From: Mycolicibacterium tusciae JS617
GTDB taxonomy: Bacteria; Actinomycetota; Actinomycetes; Mycobacteriales; Mycobacteriaceae
Assembly (NCBI RefSeq): GCF_000243415.2
Contig: NZ_KI912270.1
Location: 5,847,837-5,911,836 of the forward strand
Direction of reading: 5' to 3'
Length of the DNA: 64,000 nucleotides
Below the pieces are notes generated by a model, which searched no databases, was not told where the DNA came from, and saw only the letters and a list, made by a program, of their open reading frames with translations. Position 1 is the first letter of the stretch. Every line of letters starts with the position of its first letter. The position numbers and the translations under genes were made by a program. Below, piece after piece: positions 59,203-64,000 of the stretch.

Positions 59203-60009
59203 GTGACTCGTGAGCAGGTGCTGATCAGCGCGACGGAACTGGAACAGCTTCTCAACGACGGGGGCCCCGTCACCATCCTCGACGTGCGCTGGCAGCTCGC
59301 GGAGCCCGACGGCCGCGCCGCTTACGAACAAGCACACCTTCCGGGTGCGGTGTACGTCTCGTTGGACGATGAGCTCAGCGACCACGCCGTCACCGGACGC
59401 GGCCGCCATCCGCTGCCGTCCGGTCGTGACCTCGAGGCGGCGGCCAGGCGATGGGGTGTGCGCCATGGTGTGCCGGTCGTCGTTTAAGACGACTGGAACC
59501 GGGCCGGGTCGGCACGCGCCTGGTGGGTGCTGACCGCGGCGGGCATCGACGGCGTGCGGATCCTCGACGGCGGACTGCCCGCATGGGGAGGCCCGCTCGA
59601 AGACGGTTCGGTGACGCCGCAACGCGGCGACATCACGGTGAAGCACCACGACCTCTATGCCGGCGCGCTCCCGACGCTCACCGCCGAGCAGGCGAGTGCT
59701 GCCGAGGTAACTCTGCTGGACGCGCGGGCGCCCGAACGTTTCCGCGGCGATGTCGAGCCCATCGATCCGGTCGCGGGCCACATTCCCGGTGCCCGCAATG
59801 TGCCGAGCACCAGCCTGCTGGACGAGGGCGGGCGCTTCGTTCCCGAGGTGCCGGAGTTCAGCGGCGCCGTCGGCGCCTACTGCGGGTCCGGTGTCACCGC
59901 CTCCGTCGTGGTCGCCGCACTCGCCGCTGCCGGAGTCGATGCGGCGTTGTATCCGGGTTCGTGGTCCGAATGGTCCTCGGAATCAACGCGTCCCGTTGAA
60001 CGCGGGTGA
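59203..60009 (+). pseudogene. sseB: thiosulfate/mercaptopyruvate-type sulfurtransferase interrupted by an in-frame stop
   Basis: One frame codes a complete two-domain rhodanese of about 268 residues from GTG 59203 to TGA 60009, but codon 95 is TAA (59485-59487). The flanking sequence reads PVVV-stop-DDWNRAGSARAWW, and M. tuberculosis SseB has Tyr there as I recall (VVVYDDWNRAG), so TAC/TAT to TAA is a single change. The C-terminal rhodanese domain keeps the active-site loop YCGSGVTA. Either an inactive gene, a split gene with reinitiation (for example GTG 59527), or a sequencing error. The 3' end overlaps the convergent permease gene by 27 bp. Confidence 0.85.
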
Positions 60010-60858
60010 CTTTCCGCGGCGGCCGATCAGCCAGCACAGCAGGAATATCGCAAACGAGATCGTCGTGACGAACACCGACACCGGCACGCCGGGCGCCAGC
60101 GACAGCAGGATTCCTCCGACCGCCGACACCTCGGCGAAGATCACCGACGCCGCGATGGCCGCAGCAGGCGAGATGAACACCCGTGCCGCGGCCGCCGCAG
60201 GGGTGATCAACAAAGACATCACCAGCAGTGCCCCGACGATCTGTACGCCTTGTGCCGCGACCACCCCGACGAGCGCCGCGAACACAATGCCCAGCGCCCG
60301 AACCGGAACTCCGCGTCCCGCAGCCACGTCGGGATCGACGGTGGCGAACAGCAGGGGACGATAGGACACCGCCAGGACCGCAATGACGATCACCGAAACC
60401 ACAGCCAACAACGCCAGTCCCGAGTAGCCGACGCCGACGATCTGCCCGGTCAGCAACGCGAAGCTGGTTCCGGTGCGGCCCGGGTACAGATGGATGAACA
60501 GCACCGCCATACCGAGCCCGAACGCCAGCACCACACCGATCGCCGAATCACGTTCGCGGGCGCGCTGACCAAGGATGCCGAACAACACCGCCGCCAGCGC
60601 GCAGCCCACGAGTGCACCGATGCCGACATTGAATCCGGCGAGCAGCGCGAAAGCCGCTCCAGTCAAGGACAATTCGCTGGATCCGTGTACCGCGAACGAC
60701 ATCTGACGCATCACGATGAAGGGCCCGATCAACCCGGACACCAACGCCAGCAGCGCGGCTGCGAGCAGCGCCTGCTGGACAAAGTCGCGGCGCAGCAGGT
60801 CCAAAGTGATGTCGAACGAGAACAGGTGGGCAAGTAATTCGGTGAGCCGCTCAGTCAT
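59983..60858 (-). CDS. znuB: zinc ABC transporter permease
   Basis: 291 residues with eight to nine transmembrane helices and the ABC-3 family core (GPFIVMRQMSFAVHGSSELSL, VQIVGALLVMSLLITPAAAA). It pairs with the ATPase gene, whose stop it overlaps by 8 bp. ABC-3 permeases import Zn or Mn; zinc is preferred here because of the Zur-like operator upstream of the binding-protein gene. ATG 60858 chosen as MTERLTELL. Confidence 0.88.
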   Translation of the reverse strand: MTERLTELLAHLFSFDITLDLLRRDFVQQALLAAALLALVSGLIGPFIVMRQMSFAVHGSSELSLTGAAFALLAGFNVGIGALVGCALAAVLFGILGQRARERDSAIGVVLAFGLGMAVLFIHLYPGRTGTSFALLTGQIVGVGYSGLALLAVVSVIVIAVLAVSYRPLLFATVDPDVAAGRGVPVRALGIVFAALVGVVAAQGVQIVGALLVMSLLITPAAAAARVFISPAAAIAASVIFAEVSAVGGILLSLAPGVPVSVFVTTISFAIFLLCWLIGRRGKSPAFNGTR

Positions 60859-61660
60859 CGTCGTGTCCGCTCGCATGCGCCGAGTGGTCATCTTCGCCGA
60901 CCACGACATAGCGGTGGCCGACCTTCACCACCTGGATGTCGGCGCGATACAACTCGGACAGGGTAGCCGAGGTCATCACCTCTTCGACCGTGCCGACCCG
61001 GAAGCGACCGTCGACCAGGTACAGCACCCGATCCACATACGGCAGAACGGGATTGACCTCGTGGGTGACGAAAAGCACGGCGGTGTTCGCGTCGCGGCGG
61101 CGTGCGTCGATCAGGGTGGACACCAGCCGTGCGTTGGCCGGGTCGAGGTTGAGTAACGGCTCGTCGCACAACAACAGCACCGGATCTGTGGTCAGCGCCT
61201 GAGCGATGCGCATCCGCTGGAGTTCGCCGCCTGACATCACACCGACGGGCACGTTCGCCAGTGCCTGGCCCTTGACCTGGTCCAGCGCCCGCGCCACGGC
61301 GGCGCGCTTGGCCGCCCGCTCGCGAAGTGTCGTCAGTCCCCAGCGGTGACCGTCGAAGCCAAGGCCGACGAGGTCGCGTCCGCGTAACGACAGCCCGCTG
61401 TCGATCGCCCGGTGCTGGGGGACGTAACCGATTCGCCGACTGCCCTTTTCGACCGGCTGCCCGCAGACCGTCACCGTGCCTGCGGTGCGGGGTAGCTGGC
61501 CGAGTAGCACCTTGAGCAGGGAGGTCTTGCCGGTGCCGTTGGGTCCGAGCACGGCGATGAATTCGCCGGCGTGTACCGAGAGGTCGAGTTTGTCCCACAG
61601 CACGCGCTCGCCGAACGCCAGCCGGGCGCCGGTCAGTTCGGCGACGACGTCAGCGGGCAC
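60851..61660 (-). CDS. znuC: zinc ABC transporter ATP-binding protein
   Basis: 269 residues. Walker A GPNGTGKT (about 39-46), signature MSGGELQRM, Walker B VLLLCDEP, H-loop VTHE. The C-terminus is acidic and His-rich (EDDHSAHASGHDDD), a possible metal sensor. It lies between the binding protein (8-bp gap) and the permease (8-bp overlap). Start GTG 61660. Confidence 0.9.
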   Translation of the reverse strand: MPADVVAELTGARLAFGERVLWDKLDLSVHAGEFIAVLGPNGTGKTSLLKVLLGQLPRTAGTVTVCGQPVEKGSRRIGYVPQHRAIDSGLSLRGRDLVGLGFDGHRWGLTTLRERAAKRAAVARALDQVKGQALANVPVGVMSGGELQRMRIAQALTTDPVLLLCDEPLLNLDPANARLVSTLIDARRRDANTAVLFVTHEVNPVLPYVDRVLYLVDGRFRVGTVEEVMTSATLSELYRADIQVVKVGHRYVVVGEDDHSAHASGHDDD

Positions 61661-61668
61661 AGGATTGA

Positions 61669-62577
61669 TTATCTGTTGGTCTGCGGAGCCTTATCCAACT
61701 GGCTCGCCAACTGCTCAGCGGTCTGGCGCTGCCACGTCAGATAATCGGTGCCGTCCGGAAGGCTCTCCGTCACGGTCACCACAGGTATGGAAGCGCGGTC
61801 GGCGGCGTCGGAGAGCTGTTTGGTGACCGCGGTTTCGGTTTGCGGGTTGTACAGCAGCGCGGACACCTGCCGGGTGTTGATCAAGTCGAGCATCGCGGCC
61901 AGGTCGGCAGGCGACGGGTCGGTGTCCTCCTCGATCGCGTTCGAGAAGCCCTCCGGAGTCTTGTCGGCGATACCCGCGTTGACCAGCAGGTAGTGCGCGA
62001 CGGGCTCGGTCGCCACGACAGAGGCGCCGGGGTGTTGGAGGCCGATCGAACGCTCCAGAGTCAGGATCTCGTCGGCCTTGGCTCCGAAGGCCGCGGCGTT
62101 GGCACGGTAGGTGTCGGCCCGGGCTGAGTCGATCGCCGAGAGTCGGTCGGCGACCTGTGCGGCCACGGCCTTGGCGGTCGCCGGGTCGTAGAAGACGTGT
62201 TCGTTGGCGGGCTCTTGGGCATTGGGCCGCAACGCGTAGGCGTCCACGGTCGGCACGTTGGGGTGGTCTTCGAGCACATGGGAGACCCAGTGGTCGTAGT
62301 CGCCGCCGTTGAAGACGACCAGCGAAGCGTCGGTGATCGCGGCGGTATCGGCGGGGCTGGCCTCGAACGAGTGTGGGTCGGCGGCGGGCCCGCTCATGAT
62401 CGACGTCACGGCCGCGTGATCACCGGCGACGGCGCCGGCGACGCTGCCCCAGACATCGGTCGAGGCGACGACGCTGGTGGCGTCGTGATCCGATTGCGAC
62501 GATTTTTGCTGGGTGCAGCCTGCGGCGCCGATCACTACGACTGCTACCGCCGTCACCGCCGCAAAACTGGCACGCAT
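61669..62577 (-). CDS. znuA: zinc ABC transporter substrate-binding lipoprotein
   Basis: 302 residues. Signal peptide with lipobox GAAGC (lipid-anchored). Cluster A-I features: STDVWGSVAGAVAGDHAAV, metal His in ADPHSFEASP and NEHVFYDP, and VATEPVAHYLL. First gene of znuA-znuC-znuB. ATG 62577 lies 31 bp downstream of a Zur-like palindrome, so repression by zinc is expected. Confidence 0.9.
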   Translation of the reverse strand: MRASFAAVTAVAVVVIGAAGCTQQKSSQSDHDATSVVASTDVWGSVAGAVAGDHAAVTSIMSGPAADPHSFEASPADTAAITDASLVVFNGGDYDHWVSHVLEDHPNVPTVDAYALRPNAQEPANEHVFYDPATAKAVAAQVADRLSAIDSARADTYRANAAAFGAKADEILTLERSIGLQHPGASVVATEPVAHYLLVNAGIADKTPEGFSNAIEEDTDPSPADLAAMLDLINTRQVSALLYNPQTETAVTKQLSDAADRASIPVVTVTESLPDGTDYLTWQRQTAEQLASQLDKAPQTNR

Positions 62578-62608
62578 GCGCAACTCCCATGGGAACTCGA
62601 GATAGTAA

Positions 62609-62623
62609 TGAAAACCGTTTCCA
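62609..62623. promoter_or_regulatory. Zur-like operator upstream of znuA
   Basis: TGAAAACCGTTTCCA is a 15-bp inverted repeat (TGAAAA-CCG-TTTTCA with one mismatch), close to the remembered mycobacterial Zur box TGAAAATCATTTTCA. It lies in the AT-rich gap between znuA and the LacI-type gene. Confidence 0.55.
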
Positions 62624-62679
62624 ATAACTCTAGCCCACAGCATCCCGGGGATGGCAAATCAATCCGCTAACGTCACACC

Positions 62680-63777
62680 ATGCCCAGGAGTCCAGCGCCC
62701 CGGCGCCGGGCGACGCTGGCCTCGTTGGCCGCTGAACTGAAGGTTTCGCGGACCACCATCTCCAACGCCTACAACCGACCCGATCAACTGTCGGCCGATC
62801 TGCGCGATCGGGTGCTGGCTACCGCTAAGCAACTGGGTTACCCGGGACCGGATCCGGTCGCCCGCTCGCTGCGCACCCGCAAGGCCGGGGCGGTCGGACT
62901 CATGATCACCGAACCGCTCAACTATTCGTTCAGCGATCCCGCCGCCCTGGACTTCGTCGCAGGCCTCGCGGAGTCCTGCGAGGAGGCGGGTCAGGGCCTG
63001 CTACTGGTGGCGATCGGCCCGAACCGGAGCCTCGACGACGGTTCGTCGGCCGTGCTCGCGGCGGGGGTGGACGGGTTCGTGGTGTACTCCGCCTCCGACG
63101 ACGATCCCTACCTGTCGGTGGTGCTGCAACGGCATCTCCCGATCGTCGTCGTGGACCAGCCCAAGGATGTGCCAGGGACCTCGCGCGTCTGCATCGACGA
63201 TCGCGAAGGTATGCGTCTTCTTGCGGAACACGTTGTGGGCCTTGGTCACCGGGAGATCGGCCTGCTGACGATGCGGCTGGGTCGCGATTGGCCGCATGGG
63301 GCGAAGCCGGCGCTGGCCGATCCGGAGCGGGTCAAGACCCCGCACTTCCACGTGCAGCGCGAGCGCATTCATGGCGTATACGACGCGATGACCGCCGCCG
63401 GTCTGGACCCGGACTCGCTGACAGTGGTCGAGAGCTATGAACACCTACCGACGTCGGGGGGCGCGGCCGCCGAGGTGGCCCTCGGCGCCAACCCGCGCAT
63501 CACCGCGCTGATGTGCACGGCCGACGTGTTGGCGTTGTCGGCGATGGATCATCTGCGGGCACAAGGGATTTACGTTCCTGGCCAGATGACGGTGACGGGC
63601 TTCGACGGCGTGCCCGAGGCGTTGCGACGCGGCTTGACCACCGTTGTCCAGCCGAGCATGGAGAAAGGTAGGCGCGCAGGCCGATTGCTGCACAACCCGC
63701 CGCGGTCGGGCCTACCGGTGATCGATGTGCTGGACACCGAGGTGGTGCGCGGCCGCACCTCGGGCCCGCCGGCCTAG
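62680..63777 (+). CDS. LacI-family transcriptional regulator
   Basis: 365 residues. N-terminal HTH (about 12-32: TLASLAAELKVSRTTISNAY) and hinge, then a periplasmic-binding-protein-like effector domain (VGLMITEPLNYSF, VDGFVVYSASDDD, VTGFDGVPEALRRGLTTVVQP). Rv3575c equivalent. Ligand unknown. Divergent from znuA, 102 bp between starts; the shared gap holds the Zur-like box, but LacI control of zinc uptake would be unusual. Confidence 0.93.
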   Translation: MPRSPAPRRRATLASLAAELKVSRTTISNAYNRPDQLSADLRDRVLATAKQLGYPGPDPVARSLRTRKAGAVGLMITEPLNYSFSDPAALDFVAGLAESCEEAGQGLLLVAIGPNRSLDDGSSAVLAAGVDGFVVYSASDDDPYLSVVLQRHLPIVVVDQPKDVPGTSRVCIDDREGMRLLAEHVVGLGHREIGLLTMRLGRDWPHGAKPALADPERVKTPHFHVQRERIHGVYDAMTAAGLDPDSLTVVESYEHLPTSGGAAAEVALGANPRITALMCTADVLALSAMDHLRAQGIYVPGQMTVTGFDGVPEALRRGLTTVVQPSMEKGRRAGRLLHNPPRSGLPVIDVLDTEVVRGRTSGPPA

Positions 63778-63781
63778 AGCC

Positions 63782-64000
63782 CTACACCGCGGTGATCGGC
63801 GGGGTCGCGCGCCATGCGTCCAGTGAGGGAGCCAGCCCGTCGCGCAGCATCGGCAGTTCGGGCGCCATCGCCAGTACCGCGACCATCGCCAGTCGGCCCG
63901 CTGCTGCGGTCACCCGCAGCACCCGGTCGTCGACGGTGCGGAGACCGAGAGCGGCGGCGGCGGCATCGTAGGCCGCGACACCTTCGGGTCCCACCATCGC
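63782..64000 (-). CDS. C-terminal part of an unidentified protein
   Basis: An open frame of 73 codons reaching the window edge; ATG at 63997 is possible, but the frame continues beyond base 64000, so the true start may lie outside. The readable end is Ala/Leu-rich and helical (GLRTVDDRVLRVTAAAGRLA). Not recognised. Convergent with the LacI-type gene, 4 bp between stops. Confidence 0.5.
   Translation of the reverse strand, partial: AMVGPEGVAAYDAAAAALGLRTVDDRVLRVTAAAGRLAMVAVLAMAPELPMLRDGLAPSLDAWRATPPITAV

Noticed and set aside
57718..59781. A 687-codon frame extending pxpA far upstream
   Set aside because: The extension runs through bluB (another frame of the same strand) and antisense to sseB; family homology starts at the GTG at 58473.

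Overview
The window is high-GC actinobacterial DNA from a Mycobacterium, most likely a rapid grower of the Mycolicibacterium type. From about 12 kb onward the gene order follows the Mycobacterium tuberculosis Rv3575c-Rv3628 chromosome segment, read in the opposite direction: ppa, dacB, a DUF2342 peptidase, tilS, hpt, lpqG, ephA, ftsH, folE-folP-folB-folK, panC-panD-coaX, lysS, lsr2, clpC1, lpqF, mhuD, mutY/canB, disA-radA, lpqE, carD, ispF, cysS, rlmB, an ArsB-type permease, an MBL hydrolase and a LacI-type regulator. Several segments depart from that backbone: a peptide-synthetase operon, a B12-regulated cobalt locus, a zinc transporter, a BluB/PxpA pair and a molybdoenzyme.

Region 1 (1-12 kb) is mostly accessory. 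Its centre is a three-gene, translationally coupled operon on the minus strand: a 1309-residue Pls/PosA-type synthetase (adenylation domain, thiolation domain, then three membrane/left-handed-beta-helix modules), an M1-family peptidase and a multispanning flippase-like protein. This is the best candidate for an undescribed system here; it may make, trim and export a homopoly(amino acid). Next to it is terC behind a yybP-ykoY manganese riboswitch whose P1 strand is also complementary to the terC Shine-Dalgarno sequence. A serine hydrolase, two small secreted proteins and an isolated uraD follow.

Region 2 (12-38 kb) is the housekeeping core: pyrophosphatase, cell-wall carboxypeptidase, tRNA lysidine synthase, purine salvage, FtsH, folate and pantothenate/CoA synthesis, lysyl-tRNA synthetase, the Lsr2 nucleoid protein and the ClpC1 unfoldase. 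Many neighbours overlap by 1-4 bases. lysS carries four copies of a 30-bp in-frame minisatellite, and clpC1 has a perfect ClgR-type palindrome upstream and a strong hairpin terminator downstream.

Region 3 (38-54 kb) opens with a cobalamin-riboswitch leader driving cbtB-cbtA and a histidine-phosphatase-like gene. It continues with LpqF, the haem-degrading MhuD, a GlxA regulator facing a hydrolase-cyclase fusion, mutY and canB (divergent and sharing one CATG as both start codons), radA-disA for c-di-AMP and repair, and carD-ispF-cysS-rlmB. ispD, which lies between carD and ispF in M. tuberculosis, is missing.

Region 4 (54-64 kb) holds a permease, a metallo-beta-lactamase-fold hydrolase, a VOC protein, a CobW GTPase, bluB coupled to pxpA, an sseB sulfurtransferase interrupted by one in-frame stop, and a zinc ABC transporter (binding protein, ATPase, permease) with a Zur-like operator. 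A LacI-family regulator and one truncated gene close the window. Across the window, five genes end in short tandem duplications at their stop codons. No tRNA, rRNA, insertion sequence or CRISPR array was seen, and no gene-free stretch exceeds 300 bases.
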